From: Vulcanococcus limneticus LL
GTDB lineage: Bacteria > Cyanobacteriota > Cyanobacteriia > PCC-6307 > Cyanobiaceae
NCBI RefSeq assembly: GCF_002252705.1
Contig: NZ_NQLA01000007.1
Span: 29,643-93,642 of the forward strand
Reading direction: 5' to 3'
DNA length: 64,000 nt
In this document: positions 18,735 through 27,176 of the stretch, piece by piece
How positions within the stretch are numbered: position 1 is the first letter of the stretch
How the letters are laid out: every line of letters begins with the position of its first letter
Made by a program: the position numbers and the translations under genes
Notes under the pieces: model-generated
Database searches by the model: none
Told to the model about the DNA's origin: nothing
The model's input: the letters and a program-made list of their open reading frames with translations, nothing else

Positions 18735-19001
18735 TCAGGCCTCGGGGGCGGGGTCGGCGAGCTCGAGGCTCCAGTCCTCGATCACGGGGTTGGCGAACAG
18801 GCGGTCGCTGAGCAACTCCAGACGCTCGCGGGCACTGGCCGCATCGGGGGCCTCCAGCTCCACCTCCACCGCCTTGCCGATGCGCAGCCGGGTCACGCCC
18901 TCCACGCCGAGGCGGGCGGCGGCGGCCCGGGTGGCCTCACCGGCGGGATCCAGAACCGAAGGCCTCAGCGAGACCAGCACGCGGGCGGAGAAACGGGGCA
19001 C
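18735..19001 (-). CDS. purS: Phosphoribosylformylglycinamidine synthase subunit PurS
   Basis: Small accessory subunit that bridges PurL and PurQ. Starting at GTG 18999-19001 it gives 88 residues ([19 protein letters not shown]), the normal length. The frame is open to 19115, but the upstream 38 residues are not PurS-like. The first gene of a purS-purQ-LD-carboxypeptidase transcript. Confidence 0.9.
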   Translation of the reverse strand: MPRFSARVLVSLRPSVLDPAGEATRAAAARLGVEGVTRLRIGKAVEVELEAPDAASARERLELLSDRLFANPVIEDWSLELADPAPEA

Positions 19002-19092
19002 CTGAGCTGCACGAGGATTGTTAAATCTTGGCAGGCCGGGCCCCCTGCCCCCTTGCCGCTGATCAGGTTGGAGGTATCTCTCCGGGAGGGCC

Positions 19093-19530
19093 ATGGACGC
19101 CCGCCGCCCCGCCACCAGGCTGCATCAAGGCTGCTCAATCCCACGGGGATCCCGCCCGACCAGCCTGCACCGGCTGGGCTCGAGTTCCGCTGGGCTGCGA
19201 TGGCGCCGGCTCGGACTGCAGGCCCTGGCCCTCGCCGCTGCGGCCCAGACCCTGCTGCCGTCACCAGCCACGGCACAACAACAGCTACCGCTGGAATGCC
19301 GCCTCGGCGACGGGGCCTGGCGGGCCTGCACGATGACCATCGCCCGGGCGGGTGAGCACTGGTGGCTGCAGGTGGGCAGCCGCCGGCTGGAGTTCCGCAG
19401 CGACGGCCGGGGATCCATCACCTTGAGCACCGGGGCAGGCCCCGGACGGTCGGTGATGCCGGCCTGGCAGCCGGATCGGGCCCTCTGCTGGGATGGGGTC
19501 TGCGCCCGCGGCGAGTTTCCCCTGGATTGA
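19093..19530 (+). CDS. Hypothetical exported protein
   Basis: 145 residues with a basic N-terminus, a hydrophobic segment at about 40-55 and a probable signal cleavage after SPATA near 61. The mature part of about 85 residues contains three Cys (LECRLGDGAWRACTM and LCWDGVC), possibly disulfide-bonded in the periplasm. Divergent from purS. Similar short secreted proteins occur in Synechococcus, but I know no function. Confidence 0.6.
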   Translation: MDARRPATRLHQGCSIPRGSRPTSLHRLGSSSAGLRWRRLGLQALALAAAAQTLLPSPATAQQQLPLECRLGDGAWRACTMTIARAGEHWWLQVGSRRLEFRSDGRGSITLSTGAGPGRSVMPAWQPDRALCWDGVCARGEFPLD

Positions 19531-19592
19531 GGGCCGCACCGGAGTCGCCGTCTGCGGCCTCGCAGCTGCGGGGGGGCGCTCCGCCGCCGGCT

Positions 19593-20723
19593 TCAAGCCA
19601 GCAGGCCCTCCAGCGCCCGCTGCAGGGCCTGGCCATCGAGACTGAGGCCAAGGACAGCGAGCTCCAGGCCAGGGGCCTGGCGCTCGCTGGCGGCGGCGCT
19701 GCTGCGGGGATCGAACCAGCACTCCAGCCGCGGTCCCACGGCCTGGATCTGCAACGGCTGAACCTTGCCCGGCAGCCAGGCCCGTCCCTTCAGCCGCAGG
19801 ATCGACTGCCCGATGATCTGCTGGCGCAGCTGCGCCTCCAACCGACTGCGCTCGAAGACCCCATCGAGCCGCACCGCCGCCGACTGCATCGCCACATGGG
19901 TGTGGTCGTGGTGGTCGTGATCGGCGTGATCGTGGTGGTGATGGCCGTCGTGATGGTCGTCGTGATGGTGGCCGTCGTGGTGATCGTCGTGGCCGTCGTG
20001 ATCGTGGGCGTGGGGTTCAGCGGCACCGCGATCCAGGCCCAGCAGCAGGGCAGCGGGCACCTGGCCCCGCTCCATCGGCAGCACCGACACCCCCGGACGC
20101 AGCCGCTTCTCCAGCTCAGAGCGCAGCTCGGCCAGCCGCGGGGCGGCCACCTGGTCGGCCCTGCTCACCAGCACCAGATCAGCGGCCTGGAGCTGGTCGT
20201 CAAACAGATCCTCAATGGCGCTGAGGTGGTCAAGGCTGGGGTCAGCCTGCCGCTGGGCCTCCAGGGCCGAGGCATCACCCACCACGCTGCCAGCGGCCAG
20301 GGCCTCACCGTCCACCACCGTCACCACGCCGCTGACGCGGGTTCGGGTGCGGATCTCGGGCCACTGAAAGGCCTGAACCAGCGGGGCCGGCAGAGCCAGG
20401 CCGCTGGTCTCCACCACGATCCCGTCCAGCTGGTCGGCCCGCTGCAGCAGGGTCTGCATGGTGGGGAGGAACTCGTCCTGCACGGTGCAGCAGAGGCAGC
20501 CGTTGGCCAGCTCCACCACGCGGCCATCGAGCTCCTCCTCGGGGCAGAAGCCGCAGCTGCGGATCAGATCGCCATCGATGCCCACCTCGCCGAACTCGTT
20601 CACGAGCACGGCCAGACGCAGGCCGCTGGTGAGCAGCAGATGGCGCAGCAGAGTGGACTTGCCAGCGCCGAGGAAGCCCGTCACCACGGTGACCGGCAGG
20701 CGCGTCAGGGTTGGGGTGCTCAC
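19593..20723 (-). CDS. cobW: CobW/COG0523 GTPase with histidine-rich metal-binding loop
   Basis: G3E-family GTP-dependent metallochaperone. It has 376 residues, starting at a GTG. The P-loop VTGFLGAGKST is at 14-24, and the metal motif GCLCC at 75-79 carries C76, C78 and C79. NKxD-like and CobW C-terminal domains follow. Residues 238-276 form an Asp/His-only loop with 21 His in 39 residues, encoded at 19895-20012. This is a metal store typical of Co, Ni or Zn chaperones. Only one base separates it from hupE, under a cobalamin riboswitch, so cobalt is the best guess for its metal. Confidence 0.88.
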   Translation of the reverse strand: MSTPTLTRLPVTVVTGFLGAGKSTLLRHLLLTSGLRLAVLVNEFGEVGIDGDLIRSCGFCPEEELDGRVVELANGCLCCTVQDEFLPTMQTLLQRADQLDGIVVETSGLALPAPLVQAFQWPEIRTRTRVSGVVTVVDGEALAAGSVVGDASALEAQRQADPSLDHLSAIEDLFDDQLQAADLVLVSRADQVAAPRLAELRSELEKRLRPGVSVLPMERGQVPAALLLGLDRGAAEPHAHDHDGHDDHHDGHHHDDHHDGHHHHDHADHDHHDHTHVAMQSAAVRLDGVFERSRLEAQLRQQIIGQSILRLKGRAWLPGKVQPLQIQAVGPRLECWFDPRSSAAASERQAPGLELAVLGLSLDGQALQRALEGLLA

Positions 20724-20724
20724 G

Positions 20725-21330
20725 TCAGGGCACCAGGGCGGTCCAGGAGAAGCTGGCGCCCACGCCGATCAGCACGCCGGCCGCCAGCCGCAGGTTGGCC
20801 GCACTGAGGCCGGCGGCCCAGCGCCGCACCAGGGTGAGCGAGCCGACCAGCAGCAGCCCCTGGCTGATCAACAGGCCCAGCAGATAGAAGCCGACCGATG
20901 TTGGCTCCCAGCCCAGCACCGCCTCGCTGAGCACATAGCCATGCAGCGCAAAGGCAGGCAGCAGCAAGGCGGCGGGCAGGCGACCCAGCTGCACCAGGCC
21001 CACCACCACGAGGGACAGGGCCACCAGCAGTTCGGCCCCGGGGAGTCCGGGCAGGACCAGGCCCAGCAGGGAGGCGGACAGACCCGTGGCGAGCAGGCCC
21101 AGCACCCAGCGGGTGGGGCGCTGCAGGCCGACCAGGCCCAGGGCCAGCAGGAACAGCAGATGATCGGGGCCGAGCAGCGGGTGCCCCAAACCGCTGAGCA
21201 GGCCGCTCAGGGGCGAAGGCGTGAGGTGGAAGAAACCCATCAGGTGATGGGCCGAGGCCGGCGCAGCAGCCAGCAGGGACAAGGCCGCGACTCCGAGGGA
21301 GAATGCCGCGCTGAGGCGAAGATTGGTCAT
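20725..21330 (-). CDS. hupE: HupE/UreJ-family cobalt (or nickel) transporter
   Basis: Secondary metal permease of the inner membrane. From ATG 21330 it has 201 residues: a signal-like first segment ending ASA-HHL, then about six helices. The diagnostic HupE/UreJ motif HPLLGPDHLLF is in helix I of the mature protein. The nearby His pair of AHHLMGFFH is likely a metal entry site. HupE proteins transport Ni2+ or Co2+. Control by a B12 riboswitch here, and a CobW partner, point to cobalt for cobalamin synthesis. Confidence 0.88.
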   Translation of the reverse strand: MTNLRLSAAFSLGVAALSLLAAAPASAHHLMGFFHLTPSPLSGLLSGLGHPLLGPDHLLFLLALGLVGLQRPTRWVLGLLATGLSASLLGLVLPGLPGAELLVALSLVVVGLVQLGRLPAALLLPAFALHGYVLSEAVLGWEPTSVGFYLLGLLISQGLLLVGSLTLVRRWAAGLSAANLRLAAGVLIGVGASFSWTALVP

Positions 21331-21359
21331 CCGGAAAGCTGGTCCGCGCCAGGGATGGG

Positions 21360-21520
21360 GTGGGCTCCGGTGGGCGTTCTGACTTGGGACGCGGCCCCTG
21401 GGGGTGCGGCCCTTCACAGCTGCGGGACAGCGCCGGACTCGGCCCTTGGCAGATGCCAGAACCCCACCGGACTTTCCCCGTTACCTCCGCTGGCTGATCC
21501 CCAGCGGAACCGGAAGCCAC
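21360..21520 (-). promoter_or_regulatory. Cobalamin (AdoCbl) riboswitch upstream of hupE-cobW
   Basis: Read on the minus strand, the conserved blocks of the B12 aptamer appear in order: GGGGAAAGTCCGGTG (around 21464-21479), the B12 box GCTGTCCCGCAGCTGTGA (21414-21431), and the closing block AAGTCAGAACGCCCACCGG (about 21367-21386). It ends some 30 bases before the hupE ATG. No terminator hairpin with a T-run lies between, which suggests control of translation rather than transcription. Binding of cobalamin would shut off metal uptake. Confidence 0.92.
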
Positions 21521-21563
21521 AATCTAGGCGTGTCCCAGAGGCCCATTGGCAGGGCGCCGCCCC

Positions 21564-22136
21564 TCAGCGGCAGGCGAGAGAGTCGCGGGTGTCGGCACCG
21601 GTGCGGGGATTGGTGCCGCTGGCCCTGGCGCAGAGAGCCTTCTGCTGGGGCAGGTCGAGCACCGCATCGCTGAAATCGGCGCCCTCGATCTGGGCGTCCG
21701 TGAACTTGCTCTGCATCAACATGGCGTTACGCAGCACGGCCCCGGAGAGGTCGGCGCCGTCAAACCGACTGGCGAAGGCCACCACGTCGCCCAGGTCGGC
21801 GCCGCTCAGGTTGGCCTGCTGCAGGTTGGCGGTGTTGAACACGGCGCCGCGGAGGTCCGTGTCGCTCAGGTCGAAGCCCTGCAGGTTGGCCTTGAGGAAC
21901 TCCTGCTTTTGCAGGTTGCGGCCGTGCATGTCGCTCTGGAGGTCCTGCAGGCTGCGCAGGCCGCGCAGTTCGGGGGCCGTGATCGCGGCAGCCGGCGCGA
22001 CCGGGCCCAGCGCGGCGCCAAGCATGAGGGCCAGCGGCAGCAGCAGGGCGAACAGGCGGCGGACCAGGCGCGGGCGGACCAGACCCTGACCGGCCAGGAG
22101 CTGGGGAATCCGCGAACCGGCGAAGGGGGGCAGCAC
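21564..22136 (-). CDS. Lumenal or periplasmic pentapeptide-repeat protein
   Basis: 190 residues starting at a GTG, with a hydrophobic signal segment at about 28-48 ending APAAA. From residue 75 about 15 pentapeptide repeats of the A(D/N)LxX type follow (FLKANLQGFDLSDTDLRGAVF), giving a right-handed beta helix. The C-terminal CARASGTNPRTGADTRDSLAC has the Cys pair and sequence style of thylakoid-lumen pentapeptide proteins. Function unknown. It is divergent from upp with 57 bases between. Confidence 0.82.
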   Translation of the reverse strand: MLPPFAGSRIPQLLAGQGLVRPRLVRRLFALLLPLALMLGAALGPVAPAAAITAPELRGLRSLQDLQSDMHGRNLQKQEFLKANLQGFDLSDTDLRGAVFNTANLQQANLSGADLGDVVAFASRFDGADLSGAVLRNAMLMQSKFTDAQIEGADFSDAVLDLPQQKALCARASGTNPRTGADTRDSLACR

Positions 22137-22193
22137 CGCAGAACTAGCTTGGTCGGCTCAAGCTATGGCAGCGATCCACCGCAGCGCGACCCG

Positions 22194-22856
22194 ATGAGCA
22201 TGTCCCTGAGGGTGGTTGTCCCCCCCCATCCCCTGATCGGCCACTGGCTCACCGTGCTGCGGGATCAGCAGACCCCACCGGCCCTGTTCGCCACCGCCAT
22301 GGCCGAACTGGGCCGCTGGCTCACCTATGAGGCTGTGCGCGACTGGATCCCCCATCAGCGTGTGCCCGTGCAGACCCCCCTGGCCCTGACCGAGGGCACG
22401 GTGGTGGACGCCTCCGTGCCGATCCTGGCGGTGCCGATCCTGCGGGCCGGCCTGGGGCTGTGGGAGGGCGGCCGCATGGTGCTGCCCGCGGCCCAGGTGG
22501 CCCACATCGGCCTGGTGCGCGACGAGGCCACCGGCCAGGCCCACTGCTATCTGGACAAGCTGCCCGCCGTGATCCCGGCCAACGCGGGGGTGCTGGTGTT
22601 CGATCCGATGGTGGCCACCGGCGGCACCCTGCTGCAGGTGCTGGAGCGGCTGGAGGCCAGGGGGGTGAGCGGCCAGCGGCTGCGGGTGGTCAGCGCCCTG
22701 GCCGCCAGCCCGGGCCTGAAGGTCCTGGGGGAGCGCTTCGCGGACCTGACCCTCTACACCGCCTGCATCGACGCCGAGCTGGACACCGCCTTCCGGATCG
22801 TGCCCGGTCTGGGCGATGCGGGCGATCGGCTCTACGGCACCGAGCCCAACAGCTGA
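22194..22856 (+). CDS. upp: Uracil phosphoribosyltransferase
   Basis: Pyrimidine salvage enzyme making UMP from uracil and PRPP. It has 220 residues from ATG 22194 (a second ATG two codons on is equally possible). The PRPP loop VLVFDPMVATGGTLL and the N-terminal VPPHPLIGHWLTVLRD are standard. YLDKLPAVIPAN is the usual flexible-loop region. No obvious operon partner. Confidence 0.94.
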   Translation: MSMSLRVVVPPHPLIGHWLTVLRDQQTPPALFATAMAELGRWLTYEAVRDWIPHQRVPVQTPLALTEGTVVDASVPILAVPILRAGLGLWEGGRMVLPAAQVAHIGLVRDEATGQAHCYLDKLPAVIPANAGVLVFDPMVATGGTLLQVLERLEARGVSGQRLRVVSALAASPGLKVLGERFADLTLYTACIDAELDTAFRIVPGLGDAGDRLYGTEPNS

Positions 22857-22925
22857 GGGCGAGTCCTGGCCCGCCGGGGCCGTGATCCCTAGGCTGAAGG
22901 TCAGTCCAGCCCAGTCCCGGCAGCG

Positions 22926-23216
22926 ATGGCCAACCGCGAGAGCAGCTCCAGCCTCCTGCTGAGCACCCTGGCCGGGGCCGTGCTCGGCGCCGCCGGACTG
23001 GCCTGGTGGCTGCTGTCGGAAACGGAGAAGCGGCAGCAGCGCCAGCGGCGGGAGCGCAGCCTGCAGCTCTCGCGCCTCTCCAGCGGCGACGGCGACGAGG
23101 TCGACACCAGTCGGCGGCCGGTGCTGGATTCGGAACTGCAGGACAAGGTGCAGCAGCTCAACCGGGCCATCGACGACGTGCGCCGCCAACTGGAGGGCCT
23201 GGGTAGCGGCAGTTGA
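22926..23216 (+). CDS. Small membrane-anchored coiled-coil protein
   Basis: 96 residues: one N-terminal membrane helix (LLLSTLAGAVLGAAGLAWWLL), a basic Gln/Arg-rich stretch, and a C-terminal amphipathic helix (LQDKVQQLNRAIDDVRRQLEGL) likely to form a coiled coil. No family recognised. It lies between upp and ilvD on the same strand. Confidence 0.6.
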   Translation: MANRESSSSLLLSTLAGAVLGAAGLAWWLLSETEKRQQRQRRERSLQLSRLSSGDGDEVDTSRRPVLDSELQDKVQQLNRAIDDVRRQLEGLGSGS

Positions 23217-23275
23217 GGGCGCCCAGGCCCGGGAGCGCCGCTCGGTAGGTTTCCCAGCAGACACCGCCGCCGGCC

Positions 23276-24946
23276 ATGCTCCGCTCCGCCGCCATCACCC
23301 AGGGGATTCAGCGCTCCCCCAACCGCGCCATGCTGCGGGCCGTGGGCTTCGGCGACGGCGATTTCAGCAAGCCGATCATCGGCATCGCCAACGGCTACAG
23401 CACGATCACGCCCTGCAACCTGGGCCTCAACGACCTCGCCCGACGCGCCGAGGAGGCGGCCCATGCCGTCGGCGCCATGCCGCAGATGTTCGGCACCATC
23501 ACCGTGAGTGATGGCATCTCGATGGGAACCGAGGGGATGAAGTACTCCCTGGTGAGCCGTGAGGTGATCGCCGACTCGATCGAAACCGCCTGCAACGGCC
23601 AGAGCATGGATGCGCTGCTGGCAATTGGCGGCTGCGACAAGAACATGCCAGGTGCCATGCTGGCGATGGCGCGCATGAACATCCCCGCCATCTTTGTGTA
23701 TGGCGGCACGATCAAACCGGGCAAGCTCGGTGCCTGCGACCTCACCGTGGTGAGCGCTTTTGAAGCGGTGGGCCAGTACAGCGGCGGCAAGATCGATGAG
23801 CAGCAACTCACCGCCATCGAGAAGAATGCCTGCCCCGGCGCCGGCAGCTGTGGCGGCATGTTCACAGCCAACACGATGAGCGCCGCCTTTGAGGCGATGG
23901 GGCTGAGCCTGCCCAACAGCTCCACGATGGCGGCCGAAGATCCGGAGAAGGCGGACAGCGCGGCCCGCAGTGCCGAAGTGCTGACCGAGGCGATTAAAGC
24001 CAACATCTGCCCGCGCGATCTGATGACACGCGAGGCTTTCGAAAACGCGATCAGCGTGATCATGGCGGTGGGGGGCTCCACCAACTCGGTGCTGCACCTG
24101 CTGGCCGTGGCCCGCACCGCCGGGGTGGATCTCTCCATCGACGACTTCGAGACGATCCGCCAGCGGGTGCCGGTGATCTGCGACCTCAAGCCCAGCGGCC
24201 GCTACGTGACCGTAGATCTGCACCAGGCCGGCGGCATCCCCCAGGTGATGAAGCTGCTGCTCGATGCCGGCCTACTGCACGGCGACTGCAAGACGATCGA
24301 GGGCAAGACCCTGCGGGAGGTGTTGGCCGAGGTGCCCGCCGAGCCACCGGCCGGCCAGGACGTGATCCGCCCGCTCTCCAATCCGCTCTACGCCAAGGGC
24401 CACCTGGCGATCCTCAAGGGCAACCTGGCCGAGGAGGGCGCCGTGGCCAAGATCAGCGGCGTCAAGAACCCGGTGATCACCGGCCCCGCCCGCGTGTTCG
24501 AGAGCGAGGAGACCTGCCTGGCCGCCATCCTCGACAAGCAGATCAACCCCGGTGATGTGGTGGTGGTGCGTCAGGAGGGGCCGGTCGGTGGTCCGGGCAT
24601 GCGCGAGATGCTCAGCCCCACCGCCGCGATCGTGGGCCAGGGCCTGCTGGACTCGGTGGCCCTGATCACCGACGGCCGCTTCTCCGGCGGCTCCTTCGGC
24701 CTGGTCGTGGGCCATGTGGCCCCCGAGGCCGCCGTGGGCGGCACGATCGGCCTGGTCCAGGAGGGCGACAGCATCACCGTGGATGCCAGCCAGCTGCTGA
24801 TCCAGCTCAACGTGGACGAGACCGAGCTGGCACGCCGCCGTGCCGCCTGGACGAAGCCAGAGCCTCGCTACACGACGGGCGTGCTGGGCAAGTACGCCCG
24901 TCTGGTGAGCAGCAGCAGCCTGGGGGCGGTAACCGATCAGGGCTGA
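23276..24946 (+). CDS. ilvD: Dihydroxy-acid dehydratase
   Basis: Fe-S dehydratase converting 2,3-dihydroxy-isovalerate and -methylvalerate to the 2-oxo acids in Val/Ile synthesis. It has 556 residues. The three Fe-S cysteines are C47 (TPCNLG), C120 ([10 protein letters not shown]) and C192 ([15 protein letters not shown]), the spacing of the [2Fe-2S] IlvD type. The C-terminal [14 protein letters not shown] is intact. Its last 10 bases overlap the 3' end of a convergent low-GC gene. Confidence 0.97.
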   Translation: MLRSAAITQGIQRSPNRAMLRAVGFGDGDFSKPIIGIANGYSTITPCNLGLNDLARRAEEAAHAVGAMPQMFGTITVSDGISMGTEGMKYSLVSREVIADSIETACNGQSMDALLAIGGCDKNMPGAMLAMARMNIPAIFVYGGTIKPGKLGACDLTVVSAFEAVGQYSGGKIDEQQLTAIEKNACPGAGSCGGMFTANTMSAAFEAMGLSLPNSSTMAAEDPEKADSAARSAEVLTEAIKANICPRDLMTREAFENAISVIMAVGGSTNSVLHLLAVARTAGVDLSIDDFETIRQRVPVICDLKPSGRYVTVDLHQAGGIPQVMKLLLDAGLLHGDCKTIEGKTLREVLAEVPAEPPAGQDVIRPLSNPLYAKGHLAILKGNLAEEGAVAKISGVKNPVITGPARVFESEETCLAAILDKQINPGDVVVVRQEGPVGGPGMREMLSPTAAIVGQGLLDSVALITDGRFSGGSFGLVVGHVAPEAAVGGTIGLVQEGDSITVDASQLLIQLNVDETELARRRAAWTKPEPRYTTGVLGKYARLVSSSSLGAVTDQG

Positions 24947-25893
24947 ACGCTTCCAGCACCGGTGGAGGGCGACAGCCCCAGCCGACCCCGGTGCTGGATC
25001 CCATCGTCAAGCAAGCGGGGGCGTGAGGGCCAGAGAGAGAATGGCCGGGGTGCCCACAGGGAGGGAGGGTCCGAGAGTGGGGAGCGCTGACCCTGCTCAT
25101 CCCGGGCCTTCCGTTCCACAGCCATCACTTGATTGAGGCCATTGTCTCGATTCGGATCATCAGGTGACATCTCGAGGAAAGAGCGGCGAGCAAGGGTAGC
25201 CTTTGACCAGAACTCATCCATGTGGCGCAGTCTTTTCTCATCCAGAGCCCAGTCGATCAATACCTGTCCCGCTTCAAACTTAAGATCATCACTTTCCCCA
25301 CTCACGGCTGCGAGAGCATCGGCATAGTGCCTCCTCATTTCGTTGACCTTCCTGAAGGGGGGAAGACCTTGAACGTAGGCCAGCCTTACAAGCGCTCGGC
25401 TCCTTTCGATGGGGTTTCGAGCGGTTTGCAGTGCCTGGGAAAAGTACTGTACTGCCCTCTTATTCTCTTGGCTATCTTTAGCAAATTCATCGCCAAGAAT
25501 GATGTGCTCTGCATGGAGAACTCTGTCTCCCAGCTCACGCGCTAGCGTATCTGCGGAGGATCGATAGAGCCCTTGGTTAAGCTCGATAAATCCCACGGCT
25601 TCGCCTATCCGCCTTCTCTTAGATTTTTCCTCGCTCAGCAAAACGAGCTTATCAAGGACTCCTCGAAACTCCTCTCGCTTCTCCCGGAGCTCCTTTTGAT
25701 CGCCCTGATTGGTTGAGATGATAAACGAGATCAACGAAACCACCACAGCAAGGAAACTCCACAGATTTGATGGTTCTAGATACCAGGGTCTGCGGGGCTC
25801 CGTGACGATGACTTGCAGCTGATCAACCTGATCCCGCACCAACTTCAGATCAGCCTGCGACACGAAATCCAGCTTGTCATCTGGGGCCATCAT
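24937..25893 (-). CDS. Unknown membrane-anchored protein with helical repeat region, probably acquired
   Basis: 318 residues: N-terminal coiled-coil-prone segment, one membrane helix at about 43-62 ([16 protein letters not shown]), a charged helix ([17 protein letters not shown]), then a TPR-like helical region of about 170 residues ([24 protein letters not shown]). Base composition drops markedly: the 60 bases from 25441 are only 38% GC by count, against strongly GC-rich neighbours. The last about 55 residues (Pro/Trp/Arg/Ser-rich) are GC-rich again and run through a hairpin after ilvD. This suggests that the foreign gene lost its own 3' end and reads into host DNA. No family recognised. Confidence 0.65.
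   Translation of the reverse strand: MMAPDDKLDFVSQADLKLVRDQVDQLQVIVTEPRRPWYLEPSNLWSFLAVVVSLISFIISTNQGDQKELREKREEFRGVLDKLVLLSEEKSKRRRIGEAVGFIELNQGLYRSSADTLARELGDRVLHAEHIILGDEFAKDSQENKRAVQYFSQALQTARNPIERSRALVRLAYVQGLPPFRKVNEMRRHYADALAAVSGESDDLKFEAGQVLIDWALDEKRLRHMDEFWSKATLARRSFLEMSPDDPNRDNGLNQVMAVERKARDEQGQRSPLSDPPSLWAPRPFSLWPSRPRLLDDGIQHRGRLGLSPSTGAGSVQP
24952..24998 (+). terminator. Hairpin directly after ilvD
   Basis: Arms TCCAGCACCGG and CCGGTGCTGGA pair perfectly (11 bp) around a 25-base loop, starting 6 bases after the ilvD stop. No T-run follows, so it is either a factor-dependent 3' end or an RNA-stabilising structure. It now lies inside the coding tail of the convergent gene. Confidence 0.5.
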
Positions 25894-26035
25894 TGATTAC
25901 GACGACGACACCATGAGGATGGCACAAATTCCCACCCAGCTCTACATGTGGGAGATCCATTCGAGCGCGGCCATCCCCTGATGCCTGTCAGACCTGGATT
26001 GTCCAGACCAAAGGCATCCCATGATCAACTGGAGA

Positions 26036-26428
26036 TCAGCCGTCCGTGATCAGGGCGCGCAGCCGCCGGGCCAGGGCCTCCAGGGGCACGCCCCAATCCG
26101 GTCGCTCGCAGCGCTGGCCGCTGTCAGCGGCCATCCAGAGCGGGTGGCCGCCCTGCCAGAGCACAGGGGCAGCGGCATCATTGCAGCGCGACACCATCAG
26201 GTGAACCGAGCTGCCGCTACGAAAGACCTCCAGCTCCAGATCACAGTCGGGATGGCGGCACCCCTGCTGATCGCGGGCCTCCAGCAGCAGGATCAGATCG
26301 CCGGAGTCCGGGGAGAATGGATCCGCGGCGATCACGGCGGCGTGCCGCCAGGGCTTGAGACACAGGTCGGCGACGGCCGCCACCTGAGACAGGAAGGGAG
26401 CCAGATCGTCGGGCAAGGCGGGCAGCAT
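26036..26428 (-). CDS. Conserved hypothetical protein
   Basis: A 130-residue soluble protein, mixed alpha/beta. It has three scattered Cys (a CRHPDCDLELEV pair and SRCNDAAAP). No signal, membrane helix or known motif. It lies 28 bases downstream of the CIA30 gene on the same strand and so may be co-transcribed with pgl and the CIA30 gene. Confidence 0.6.
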   Translation of the reverse strand: MLPALPDDLAPFLSQVAAVADLCLKPWRHAAVIAADPFSPDSGDLILLLEARDQQGCRHPDCDLELEVFRSGSSVHLMVSRCNDAAAPVLWQGGHPLWMAADSGQRCERPDWGVPLEALARRLRALITDG

Positions 26429-26456
26429 GGGGCGGGACGGAGGTGAGGCCTGGGGC

Positions 26457-27086
26457 TCAGGGCACGGCGCGGATCGCCCGGATGCCGAGGCGCAGGGGCC
26501 CCGGCCGGAAGCCCGGATTCAGCCCACCGGCATCGCCGAACTTGGAGTGCAACAGCTGCAGTCGGGTGATGCGGCTGGGATCGAAGCGCAGCGGTGCCCC
26601 CAGGGGCAGACCCTGCACCGGCTTGGCCCGCACGCTGGGGGTGAGCCGGTTGAAGGGAATGGTGATCACACTCACGCCCGAGGCGTTGGTGGCAAACTCG
26701 GCCACCCAGCGCAGGCCGCCGGGGATCAACTCGGTGAGGCCCGCCAGACCATCGGCGCAGGCGATCGCCAGCTTGTATCGGCGTCCATCCCCCTCCAGCT
26801 CGAGTTCCAGGGCTCCGTAGGCCGAGAGATCCAAGGGGGGCGCGAACTGGGGGGAGCGGCAGCTCACGAAGCCACCGCCCTGCTCGATCACCTCGGCCTC
26901 CATCAGCAGCCCCTCGGAACTGCTGCGGCAGCTGCCCTGGCTGCGTCCCCCCATGATCGTGTCGTTCAGGCTCTGCCAGCCGGCGAAGCCATCGCCCGCC
27001 ACCACCACGAGCGGTGCAGGCGTGGCCGGAACAGCAGCAGGGCTGGCCGGGCTTGGCGTCGCAGGAACAGGGGGCGGCAGGTCCAT
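26457..27086 (-). CDS. CIA30-domain (NADH:ubiquinone oxidoreductase intermediate-associated) protein
   Basis: 209 residues. After a Pro/Ala linker of about 28 residues comes the CIA30 signature WQSLNDTIMGGRSQGS at 37-52, then the jelly-roll strands (ALELELEGDGRRYKLAIAC, SVITIPFNRLTPS). In mitochondria CIA30 helps complex I assembly; bacterial relatives are mostly uncharacterised and may bind carbohydrate or act on NDH-1. It lies downstream of pgl. Confidence 0.78.
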   Translation of the reverse strand: MDLPPPVPATPSPASPAAVPATPAPLVVVAGDGFAGWQSLNDTIMGGRSQGSCRSSSEGLLMEAEVIEQGGGFVSCRSPQFAPPLDLSAYGALELELEGDGRRYKLAIACADGLAGLTELIPGGLRWVAEFATNASGVSVITIPFNRLTPSVRAKPVQGLPLGAPLRFDPSRITRLQLLHSKFGDAGGLNPGFRPGPLRLGIRAIRAVP

Positions 27087-27176
27087 CGGCGGGGCGGCTG
27101 GGACGGCTCCCGGGCTTCTCGGGAACTGGGGGTCAGCCTGGCGCAGGCAGCCTCCGCCTGGTGAGCTGCTCCTCGC

